Assembly: GCA_009780285.1 (NCBI GenBank)
Contig: WRAL01000038.1
Location: 1-9,068, forward strand
Direction of reading: 5' to 3'
Origin: Treponema sp.
GTDB taxonomy: Bacteria > Spirochaetota > Spirochaetia > Treponematales > Breznakiellaceae
Length of the DNA stretch: 9,068 nt
The notes under the pieces are model-generated. The model did not search any database, was not told where the DNA came from, and worked only from the letters and a program-made list of their open reading frames with translations. A program made the translations under genes and the position numbers. Positions 1 to 5,199 of the stretch are shown here, piece by piece; the first letter of the stretch is position 1; every line of letters begins with the position of its first letter.

Positions 1-2
1 CC

Positions 3-1016
3 TTCGACCGCTTTTCGTTCGAAGGGCCAAGCGAGGCGATGTTCGACATTCTCGTGTACAACGGCGTCTATTCGAGCGTCGAGGCGATGATGCGGGACGT
101 GGTCGCGCGCCTTGGAAACACCGGAAACGAGACGCTCTTTGAATATTCCGGGCGCGACGCCGGAATCATGGAGCTGCGCTTCGCCGGCATGGAAGGCTGG
201 GCTCTGGGCCTTGAGCTTGACGGCTCCGGCTGGCTCGTTCCGCCGCTCCTGCTTGCCCTGGCCTACGCGCCGGCCGGAACGGAAAACGTGGATCTCATTC
301 ACATTTCCGCCCTCAATTCAATCGCCCCCACCGATGCCGAGGCGCTTCTGCCCGGTCCTATAGTCGAGTTCGCCATCCCGCGCGGGGATCCGGTGCGAAA
401 GCCCCTTGCCGGAAGCCTCGGCCTTAGCGCGATGTTCCGCGAGAACGACGCCAGCGCCGCGCAGATGCTCGTCGACAATGAATTCCTCTTGCTCTCGCTC
501 TATCAATTTTCCCGATACTGGCAGGAAGCGTGGATACGATTCTACAGGGCGATCTTTCGCGATTCCTGGGACAGGATTTCCGACGCGGCCTTTCAGCTCG
601 AGCGCGCGCTGCGGCTCGGGGCCCAGGAATCCCGCGCGCTTGATCCCGGCGAGCGCGACAGGGTTTTCGCGCAAAGGGCGCTTTCCTTCGTTCAGGGCTT
701 CGCCTACGAGCGCGATAGGGCCGGCAGCGATTTCGTGAACCTGGTCTCGGCCATTACCGAAGGCCGCGGCGACTGCGACAGCCGCGCGATGCTTTGGGCG
801 ACGGTTCTTTCCCAGGCCAACATTCCGGCCGGGATAATGGTCTCGCGCGAGTATTCCCACGCGATGGGCTTGGCGGACTTGCCCGGCCCGGGCGCGCGTT
901 TCGAGTCGGCCGGCGTAAGGTGGCTGGTGGCGGAAACGACGGCGCGTATCGACATTGGCCTTATCGACGCCGAGCAAAGCGTCACGGAAAACTGGCTGGG
1001 CGTTACCTTCGAGTAG
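3..1016 (+). CDS. Transglutaminase-like domain protein, probably 5'-truncated
   Basis: The frame is open from the window edge to a TAG at 1014-1016, so the true start is probably upstream. The first in-frame ATG is at 39, with only a poorly placed GAGG before it. Numbering from that Met, the C-terminal part (about 205-310) looks like a transglutaminase core. A helical lead-in (RALSFVQGFAYERD) is followed by EGRGDCDSRAML with the putative nucleophile Cys246, then SREYSHAMG with His274, then WLVAETTA with an acidic third residue at Glu299. Bacterial members of this superfamily are mostly cysteine proteases or amidases, or have unknown substrates. The N-terminal 200 residues are unrecognised. 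Signal peptide or membrane anchor cannot be judged because the N-terminus is missing. It is convergent with rsmD and overlaps it by 14 bp. Domain call is fairly sure; function is unknown. Confidence 0.7.
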   Translation, partial: FDRFSFEGPSEAMFDILVYNGVYSSVEAMMRDVVARLGNTGNETLFEYSGRDAGIMELRFAGMEGWALGLELDGSGWLVPPLLLALAYAPAGTENVDLIHISALNSIAPTDAEALLPGPIVEFAIPRGDPVRKPLAGSLGLSAMFRENDASAAQMLVDNEFLLLSLYQFSRYWQEAWIRFYRAIFRDSWDRISDAAFQLERALRLGAQESRALDPGERDRVFAQRALSFVQGFAYERDRAGSDFVNLVSAITEGRGDCDSRAMLWATVLSQANIPAGIMVSREYSHAMGLADLPGPGARFESAGVRWLVAETTARIDIGLIDAEQSVTENWLGVTFE

Positions 1017-1542
1017 CCGCTACGAAAAAATCCACGATCGAGCGGCCGTAGCGCCGGGAGTCGCTCTTTTCCGCGCCGGCTATCTCGTCGGGCGGATTGT
1101 CCTCCGCCGGCCTGTGAATAAGCGCGAGCGTTCCCTCCGCGCAAAGCGGCGAGCGCATCACCCGGGAAAGCAGATCCCATTTGTACTTGTAGGGAAAGGG
1201 CGGGTCGAGAAAAATAATGTCGAAGGCGGTTTTCGCGCGCATGACGTAAAGCTCGGCGCTCATGATTCGGCAGCGAATGGGCGCCGGCGAAATGGCAAGG
1301 TTGGCAAGAAGGCTTTCCCTTTTGCCCGGATCCTTTTCCACGGCCTCCACCGGGCCGGCGCCGCGCGAGGCCGCCTCAAGCGCGATAACGCCGGAGCCGG
1401 AAAAAATGTCAAGAAAGGATTTGCCTTTTAGGTCGCCAAGAATCGCGAAAACCGATTCGCGCATCTGATCCATGCTGGGGCGTATTTCCCCGGGCGGAAC
1501 CGGAACGCGCCTTCCGCAAAGCTCGCCGCCGGTTATCCGCAG
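1003..1542 (-). CDS. rsmD: 16S rRNA (guanine966-N2)-methyltransferase RsmD
   Basis: RsmD uses S-adenosylmethionine to methylate N2 of G966 in 16S rRNA during 30S assembly. The first in-frame ATG (1473) would remove the conserved family N-terminus. Upstream in the same frame the sequence reads RITGGELCGRR, then PPGEIRPSMDQMRESVFAIL, a typical RsmD opening. The only suitable start is a CTG at 1542-1540, preceded by AAGGGAG (1554-1548) at 5-nt spacing. This gives 179 residues, a normal family length. The SAM-binding motif is FLDIFSGSGVIALEAASRG (residues 43-61) and the catalytic DPPF is at 113-116. A family-like RRYGRSIVDFF lies near the end. It is 26 bp downstream of the 144-residue gene on the same strand, so probably co-transcribed. 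The CTG start is inferred from homology and the ribosome binding site; the enzyme assignment is strong. Confidence 0.9.
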   Translation of the reverse strand: MRITGGELCGRRVPVPPGEIRPSMDQMRESVFAILGDLKGKSFLDIFSGSGVIALEAASRGAGPVEAVEKDPGKRESLLANLAISPAPIRCRIMSAELYVMRAKTAFDIIFLDPPFPYKYKWDLLSRVMRSPLCAEGTLALIHRPAEDNPPDEIAGAEKSDSRRYGRSIVDFFVAATRR

Positions 1543-1547
1543 GGACG

Positions 1548-1554
1548 CTCCCTT
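1548..1554 (-). promoter_or_regulatory. Ribosome binding site deciding the rsmD CTG start
   Basis: AAGGGAG on the minus strand lies 5 nt before the CTG at 1542. No ATG, GTG or TTG occurs in frame between the upstream gene's stop and this CTG, while the conserved RITGG motif begins immediately after it. Confidence 0.6.
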
Positions 1555-1568
1555 GCCTGCGCGAGCCG

Positions 1569-2003
1569 TCAGTCGCCCCCGAACAGTATCGAAAGCTCGG
1601 CCGAGCTAACGACCGGATCGGCAAGATCGCCCTGCGCCGCCATTCCGACTTTCTCGAAAACTTTCCTGCGGGCGTTGCTGCCGTTGCGCAGGGACAGCAC
1701 TTTTTCCCGGCTTTGCTCGGTGGCCTGCGCGAAAAAGGGGTTCGTCCGCAAAAGGAATTCTGTAAGAAGCTGGCTGAACTGCCATTCCGTGTCCGCCGCG
1801 TAATCGACCCCGGCGCCGGAAGGCTCCCTCCCGTCGGAGACCTCTCCGGCAAGCCTGTCCAGCACCCTGTCGATAAACGAGATATCGTCCATGCATACTT
1901 CCATGAACAGATCGCCCGGCGGGTTGAGGCGCATCGCGTCGCGCACCATTCTTATGCGAATGTTGAGGAGAAAAACCGCGTCCTCAAAACTTGTGGCGTT
2001 CAT
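1569..2003 (-). CDS. Conserved-looking hypothetical protein, 144 aa, upstream of rsmD
   Basis: I do not recognise this protein. It is 144 residues, soluble in appearance, without signal peptide or membrane segment. It is acidic in the middle (VCMDDISFIDRVLDRLAGEV) and contains NIRIRMVRDAMRL and TEWQFSQLLTEFLLRTNPFF, which read as amphipathic helices. It ends SSAELSILFGGD. An in-frame stop just upstream (TGA at 2009-2007) makes ATG 2003 the first possible start, but no Shine-Dalgarno sits directly before it. Instead a good GGAGG precedes a short upstream ORF whose TGA overlaps this ATG, suggesting translational coupling. It lies 26 bp ahead of rsmD on the same strand. It is real coding sequence by reading-frame integrity and operon position; its function is unknown. 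Confidence 0.65.
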   Translation of the reverse strand: MNATSFEDAVFLLNIRIRMVRDAMRLNPPGDLFMEVCMDDISFIDRVLDRLAGEVSDGREPSGAGVDYAADTEWQFSQLLTEFLLRTNPFFAQATEQSREKVLSLRNGSNARRKVFEKVGMAAQGDLADPVVSSAELSILFGGD

Positions 2004-2035
2004 GCGTCATTATCGGCGCTTTTTGCCGTCTCCAT
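2000..2035 (-). CDS. Possible 11-residue leader ORF
   Basis: On the minus strand a GGAGG (2043-2039) stands 4 nt before an ATG at 2035. It opens an 11-codon frame reading METAKSADNDA, which ends in TGA at 2002-2000. That TGA overlaps the ATG of the 144-residue gene (ATGA). The good ribosome binding site belongs to this mini-ORF while the larger gene has none, so ribosomes may start here and re-initiate downstream. It could equally be the remnant of a frameshifted N-terminus of the larger protein, or chance. Confidence 0.35.
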   Translation of the reverse strand: METAKSADNDA

Positions 2036-2067
2036 TATGCCTCCGGGATCGATTTGCGCCGGCCGCT

Positions 2068-2095
2068 TTTACTTTTTGGACTTCTGCGCTATAAT
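2068..2095 (+). promoter_or_regulatory. Sigma-70-like promoter for the PilZ-TPR operon
   Basis: A perfect TATAAT (2090-2095) is preceded at 16-bp spacing by TTTACT (2068-2073), four of six matches to the -35 consensus. Predicted transcription start is near 2102, giving a leader of about 80 nt before the PilZ gene. The region is AT-richer than its surroundings. Confidence 0.6.
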
Positions 2096-2110
2096 GCGGG
2101 TTATGCGACG

Positions 2111-2169
2111 AGTCTTACCCTTCCTGCCCGATGGCTGAGCGGGACGGGGAGCTCGTCCTGCAGCAGACT
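2111..2169 (+). other. Structured 5' leader of the PilZ gene
   Basis: Between the predicted transcription start and the PilZ ribosome binding site lies an 8-bp hairpin, GCGGGACG (2139-2146) with CGTCCTGC (2154-2161), one G-U pair and a 7-nt loop. AGTCT (2111-2115) can pair with AGACT (2165-2169) to enclose it. CCCG (2127-2130) could compete by pairing with CGGG (2140-2143). It does not match any riboswitch class I know, including the c-di-GMP classes. Confidence 0.35.
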
Positions 2170-2183
2170 GACAAGGTGGTTTT

Positions 2184-3011
2184 ATGGGAGTGTTGCCGGC
2201 AAAAAAAATCGCGACCTATTACAATGTTTACAAAGAGGTAGAGGCTACCTTCACTAAGAATCTGATAGACGGAACGGGCCTTGTGCCGGATCAGGTGCAG
2301 CTTAAGTGCGGCAACGAATTTTGGTCCTGCGCGCTTTTCGCCACTTCCTTTCTGGCGGCCAAGGTTGTCATGAGCATGTCGCAGGAAAACGTGATCAAGC
2401 TGCGCCAGGCCAACGGTTCGGTCAGCCTGCGCCTTTGCTTCAGGAATACGGACGAAAGGGGCGGTCCCATCACGTTTTTTATCGCCGGCCGGGTGGTGAA
2501 TCTTTCTCCCTACAACGAATCGAAGGACACGGCGCTCGTGTCCGTCCAGTTCACCCAGCGCCCGCCGGACGACTTTATCGAGATAATCGGGCGCCTGCTG
2601 GACGCCATTGAAAGCTCGGCCAAGCGAAAGGACGAGCGCATACTCGTTACCCCGGAATCCCAGCGCAAGCTCAAGATGCTTTCAAGGGAGGCGGTGGTCT
2701 TCATTCAAAAAGTGCCGCGCCGCTGCATAGTGCGGGACGTGGCGTTCTCCAGCGCGAAGGTCGTGCTTATGGGCGTGAGCAAGTTCCTCCTGGAAAAAGA
2801 CGCGACGCTCCGGCTCGATTTCGACTATCCCATGGAAAGCTTCATGCTGCCCGGGAAGTTCGTGCGCGGCGAGGCGGTGCAGGGGAAGCCCGGCATGGTG
2901 GCGCTTGCCATGGTTTTCGACGACGAGCGCGTCCCGCTGGGCTACAAGGCGCGGATCAACGAGCATATCAGCACGCTTTGGGCGAACAATCGCTCCGGGC
3001 AGGCGGTCTAG
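2184..3011 (+). CDS. PilZ-domain protein (putative c-di-GMP effector)
   Basis: 275 residues; ATG 2184 is preceded by AAGGTGG. The N-terminal part (about 1-145) is beta-rich, like the YcgR-type regions that precede PilZ domains (SLRLCFRNTDE, ITFFIAGRVVNL). The C-terminal part (about 150-265) reads as PilZ: VPRRCIVRDVAFSS contains the RxxxR element (Arg180-Arg184). The second element, normally [D/N]xSxxG, is degenerate here (D185-V-A-F-S-S). Strands such as KVVLMGV and ATLRLDFDYP follow. PilZ proteins bind cyclic di-GMP and act on motility, adhesion or exopolysaccharide; with the weakened second motif, binding is uncertain. There is no signal peptide, so it is cytoplasmic. The TPR gene follows after 10 bp and is probably translated from the same mRNA. 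Confidence 0.7.
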   Translation: MGVLPAKKIATYYNVYKEVEATFTKNLIDGTGLVPDQVQLKCGNEFWSCALFATSFLAAKVVMSMSQENVIKLRQANGSVSLRLCFRNTDERGGPITFFIAGRVVNLSPYNESKDTALVSVQFTQRPPDDFIEIIGRLLDAIESSAKRKDERILVTPESQRKLKMLSREAVVFIQKVPRRCIVRDVAFSSAKVVLMGVSKFLLEKDATLRLDFDYPMESFMLPGKFVRGEAVQGKPGMVALAMVFDDERVPLGYKARINEHISTLWANNRSGQAV

Positions 3012-3021
3012 GAAGGGCGAC

Positions 3022-4125
3022 ATGGGCGGGGTGATTTTTCTTTCGGTCCCGGAAAGCCTGCGCGGGGCCTTTGAAGGCGAGGGCGGCTTTCGACTCGATC
3101 CGGACATTCCGCTGCCGGTGGAGGTGCCGGAAAACGGGATTCCTTCCGACGCGGCGGCGCTGGAGGATCTTTCCTGGGAGATGATCGTTTCCGGGATGCT
3201 GCGGGTGATTTCCGGCGAGGGATCGGCGCGCCCGGAATGGATGGACTACTATCGCGCCTTCGCGCTTGCGCTTCGCCCTTCGCTGGCCGCCGAGCTTTCG
3301 GACGCGGCGGCGCTCAAGGCGGCGGAGGGCGAATTCGAGGCCGCTTTGGAAATACTCGATTCCCTGGACTCGCTGCTCCCCGAATCGCCTGTGGTCGCGC
3401 TTAACCGCGCGCTTGCCCTGGAAAGACGCGCGCAGGCCATCGAAAGGCGACTTGGCCCGGACGCGGAGCTTGCCTACGGCGAGGCGGAAAAATCCTTCGC
3501 CCGCGCGATGGCCCTTGGCCCTGCCTTTGTCGAGGCGCGCCTTAACGCCGGCTTTTTTTATCTGGGCAGAAAGGATTTCGCGCGAGCAAGGGAATGCCTT
3601 GTCGCCTGCGTCGAGGACGAGCGCGCCGGCTCGATAGTCCGCGAGATCGACCGGAACGGCCTTGCCGACGAGGACTTCGCCCGGGCGCGCGCCCTTATTC
3701 TCGCCGGAGAGGAGGAGGCCGGGATGCTTGAGCTTCGCGGCTTTATCGAAAGGCGGCCCAATTCCTGGAACGGCTGGTTCGCGCTGGGCTGGGCTTTGAG
3801 AAGGCTCGAGCGCTGGGCCGACGCGGCGGCGGCTTTTTCCAAGGCCGTGGAGGAAGGCGGCGGGAACAGCGACACGCGAAACGAGCTTGCCATCTGCCTT
3901 ATGGAAACCGGCGACGAAGCCGGCGCCCGGCGCCAGCTTGAGGCGGCCCTTCGCGACGACTGCGACAACGTAAAGGTAATCTCGAACCTTGGCGTTCTTG
4001 CCATGAGGCGCGGGGACTTTGCCGAAGCGGCGGCCTTCTTCCGCGCCGCGCTGGACATAGAGCCGCAGGACGCGCTGGCCGCCGACTGCCTGAAAAAAAT
4101 CGAGGCGGCGGAAAAAGGCGCTTGA
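3022..4125 (+). CDS. Tetratricopeptide repeat protein
   Basis: 367 residues from ATG 3022, which has GGAAGG (3011-3016) at 5-nt spacing. The longer in-frame start at 2905 would overlap the PilZ gene by 107 bp and lacks a site. The N-terminus (MGGVIFLSVPESLRGAF, then LDPDIPLPVEVPENGIP) is not TPR and is unrecognised. From about residue 92 to 350 there are roughly six or seven TPR-like helix pairs. The clearest are 170-200 (NAGFFYLGRKDFARARECL), 249-281 (WFALGWALRRLERWADAAAAF), 283-315 and 317-350 (SNLGVLAMRRGDFAEAAAFF). TPRs form a scaffold for protein contacts. No signal peptide is seen, so it is likely cytoplasmic. Its close coupling to the PilZ gene suggests a shared pathway or complex (inference). 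Confidence 0.8.
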   Translation: MGGVIFLSVPESLRGAFEGEGGFRLDPDIPLPVEVPENGIPSDAAALEDLSWEMIVSGMLRVISGEGSARPEWMDYYRAFALALRPSLAAELSDAAALKAAEGEFEAALEILDSLDSLLPESPVVALNRALALERRAQAIERRLGPDAELAYGEAEKSFARAMALGPAFVEARLNAGFFYLGRKDFARARECLVACVEDERAGSIVREIDRNGLADEDFARARALILAGEEEAGMLELRGFIERRPNSWNGWFALGWALRRLERWADAAAAFSKAVEEGGGNSDTRNELAICLMETGDEAGARRQLEAALRDDCDNVKVISNLGVLAMRRGDFAEAAAFFRAALDIEPQDALAADCLKKIEAAEKGA

Positions 4126-4150
4126 CATGCGCGCGAAAAAAAGGCATACT
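4122..4150 (+). promoter_or_regulatory. Promoter of tRNA-Leu
   Basis: TTGACA (4122-4127), perfect consensus, then 17 bp, then CATACT (4145-4150; 4/6 to TATAAT). The predicted start is around 4157, two bases before the mature tRNA, so the 5' leader would be almost absent. The TPR stop codon TGA (4123-4125) lies inside the -35 box. Confidence 0.7.
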
Positions 4151-4158
4151 GCACCCAA

Positions 4159-4240
4159 GCGACCTTGGTGGAACTGGTAGACACGCTAGCTTGAGGTGCT
4201 AGTGCCGAGAGGCATGGAAGTTCAAGTCTTCTAGGTCGCA
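4159..4240 (+). tRNA. tRNA-Leu (anticodon GAG)
   Basis: An 82-nt cloverleaf with a class II variable arm. The acceptor stem GCGACCT (4159-4165) pairs with AGGTCGC (4233-4239), and the discriminator base A is at 4240. The anticodon stem CTAGC/GCTAG encloses the loop TTGAGGT with anticodon GAG at 4193-4195, reading CUC and CUU leucine codons. The variable arm is TGCC-GAGA-GGCA (4203-4214). The T loop TTCAAGT (4221-4227) is closed by GGAAG/CTTCT. The 3' CCA is not encoded, so it must be added enzymatically. Confidence 0.95.
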
Positions 4241-4286
4241 AAAAAGCGTAACTCGTTGCCCGGCAATGAGTTACGCTTTTTGTTTT
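4241..4286 (+). terminator. Rho-independent terminator of tRNA-Leu
   Basis: Arms 4241-4260 and 4262-4281 pair almost end to end (20 positions, one G-U) around a minimal loop. The T-run TTTTTGTTTT spans 4277-4286. The A-run at the start mirrors the T-run, so it could also stop transcription on the other strand. It begins directly after the tRNA discriminator base. Confidence 0.9.
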
Positions 4287-4306
4287 GGAGGAAGCGTCGC
4301 GCGTAT

Positions 4307-4843
4307 ATGGACGAAATTAGCTTCGCGCGCGTCGAAAAGGACGGCGGAAATTTCCGGGCCTTCGCGGAAATGTGGCTGCGCTACATGCGCGAGATCGAGG
4401 ACGAAGGCGACGATGAGGCCCTGCTGCGGCGCGCCGGCCGGCTCCTGGAAATCCACGAAAGAAGAAAAGCCGAGGGAAAAATCTTCGACATCGAGCTATG
4501 CGAATACGACGGCCGCGCCGCCGGCTTTTGCGCTTTTGACGTCGTGGAAATGAAAGGCCTCAAAAACGACGACTATATCGCCACGATTGGCCCTTTGACC
4601 GGAAGCGACCGCTGGGGCGAGATAATGGAATTTTACGTAAGGCCGGAATACAGGGCGCGGGGGCTGGCAAAGGCGATGTTTTTCCGCGCCATGGAAATTT
4701 TCCGGCGCAATGGGCTCGAGCGGATCGTTTTGACCCCTTTCAGGGACGTAAAGGAATTCTGGCTGAAACTTGGCTTTCGCGACAGCGGCGCGATGGACCC
4801 GACGAACGCCTCGCCCATTTTTTTGATGGATGCGCGGCCTTAG
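4307..4843 (+). CDS. GNAT-family N-acetyltransferase
   Basis: 178 residues from ATG 4307. A longer frame opened at a TTG (4256) would start inside the tRNA terminator and is rejected. GGAGGAAG (4287-4294) is the only ribosome binding site, at an unusually long 12-nt distance. Acetyl-CoA-binding motif A is visible at 107-124 (MEFYVRPEYRARGLAKAM, with the RxxGxA-type pyrophosphate loop RARGLA). Motif B-like FWLKLGF is at 151-157, and the fold's usual late strand is IVLTPF. GNAT enzymes move an acetyl group from acetyl-CoA to an amine; the acceptor here cannot be predicted. It is cytoplasmic. There is no room for a promoter between the terminator and the ribosome binding site, so expression probably depends on readthrough from the tRNA. 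Confidence 0.8.
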   Translation: MDEISFARVEKDGGNFRAFAEMWLRYMREIEDEGDDEALLRRAGRLLEIHERRKAEGKIFDIELCEYDGRAAGFCAFDVVEMKGLKNDDYIATIGPLTGSDRWGEIMEFYVRPEYRARGLAKAMFFRAMEIFRRNGLERIVLTPFRDVKEFWLKLGFRDSGAMDPTNASPIFLMDARP

Positions 4844-4852
4844 CGCGCCGCA

Positions 4853-4881
4853 TTGCCGGATCTCTCGAAAGCCGGTATGCT
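4853..4881 (+). promoter_or_regulatory. Possible promoter of the OmdA-like gene
   Basis: TTGCCG (4853-4858), 17-bp spacer, TATGCT (4876-4881), each four of six to consensus. The predicted start near 4888 would leave only about 12 nt of leader, with the ribosome binding site AAAGGAG (4888-4894) at its very beginning. Confidence 0.45.
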
Positions 4882-4899
4882 ACGTTCAAAGGAGACGTT

Positions 4900-5118
4900 A
4901 TGGAACAAAGCAAGGGGACGCCGGTCGCGCCGGAAGAGCTTGTCGAGGCGCTTAAGGACGAGCCGGAGGCGAGGGCCTTTTTCGAGGGCCTAAGCGATGG
5001 CTACAAGCGCGGCTATTGCGACTGGGTGGGCGGCGCCAAGCAAGAGGCCACGCGCGAGACGAGGGCCGCAAAGGCGCTTGTCATGCTGAAAAACAAGCAG
5101 AAGACTCTGAAAACATAA
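4900..5118 (+). CDS. OmdA/YdeI-like small protein
   Basis: 72 residues; ATG 4900 follows AAAGGAG by 5 nt, an excellent ribosome binding site. The sequence matches the pattern of the bacteriocin-protection YdeI/OmpD-associated (OmdA) domain: PEELVEALKDEPEARAFFEG, then LSDGYKRGYCDWVGGAKQEA, then TRETRAAKALVMLKNKQKT. This domain often forms the C-terminal part of longer YdeI proteins and also occurs alone, as here. Its biochemical role is not established. It has no signal peptide or membrane segment. The superoxide reductase gene follows after 81 bp but has its own promoter. Confidence 0.75.
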   Translation: MEQSKGTPVAPEELVEALKDEPEARAFFEGLSDGYKRGYCDWVGGAKQEATRETRAAKALVMLKNKQKTLKT

Positions 5119-5138
5119 AAATCCTACGCGCGGCAAGG

Positions 5139-5167
5139 TTGACAAAGCAGGAGCTATTTGATACTCT
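5139..5167 (+). promoter_or_regulatory. Promoter of the superoxide reductase gene
   Basis: A perfect TTGACA (5139-5144) is followed at 17 bp by TACTCT (5162-5167), a weak -10 (3/6). An alternative -10, GATACT (5160-5165), is closer to consensus but at 15 bp. A weak -10 with a perfect -35 fits a regulated promoter. Confidence 0.55.
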
Positions 5168-5183
5168 GTATCGACTAAAAGTC
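5160..5183 (+). promoter_or_regulatory. Two adjoining inverted repeats over the superoxide reductase -10/start region
   Basis: GATAC-TCT-GTATC (5160-5172) is a perfect 5-bp-arm palindrome covering the -10. It is followed at once by GACT-AAA-AGTC (5173-5183). Together they cover the -10 and predicted transcription start and could be an operator. They do not match the Fur or PerR consensus as I know it. Confidence 0.35.
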
Positions 5184-5199
5184 ATATGGAGGAACAAAG

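Noticed and set aside
1..25. CCTTCGA...TCGAAGG inverted repeat at the window start
   Set aside because: It lies in what is probably coding sequence of the truncated first gene; 7-bp arms with an 11-nt loop can occur by chance.
2076..2095. TTGGAC as the -35 of the PilZ promoter
   Set aside because: It is only 8 bp from the TATAAT, too close for a sigma-70 promoter; TTTACT at 16 bp fits better.
2128..2169. tRNA-Ser-like beginning (a D-arm-like GATGGCTGAGCGG) in the PilZ leader
   Set aside because: There is no matching acceptor stem, anticodon arm or TTCRA T-loop downstream; the resemblance ends after the D-arm-like part.
2905..3021. Longer start for the TPR protein inside the PilZ gene
   Set aside because: It would overlap the PilZ gene by 107 bp without a ribosome binding site, while ATG 3022 has GGAAGG at good spacing.
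2968..4158. 396-codon open frame on the minus strand opposite the TPR gene
   Set aside because: It mirrors the TPR gene exactly, has a composition typical of GC-rich antisense frames (many Arg, Ala, Gly), shows no domain, and its start would lie next to the tRNA promoter. The TPR repeats on the plus strand explain the region.
4256..4306. TTG start for the GNAT protein inside the tRNA terminator
   Set aside because: A start within the terminator stem is implausible and upstream of the only ribosome binding site.
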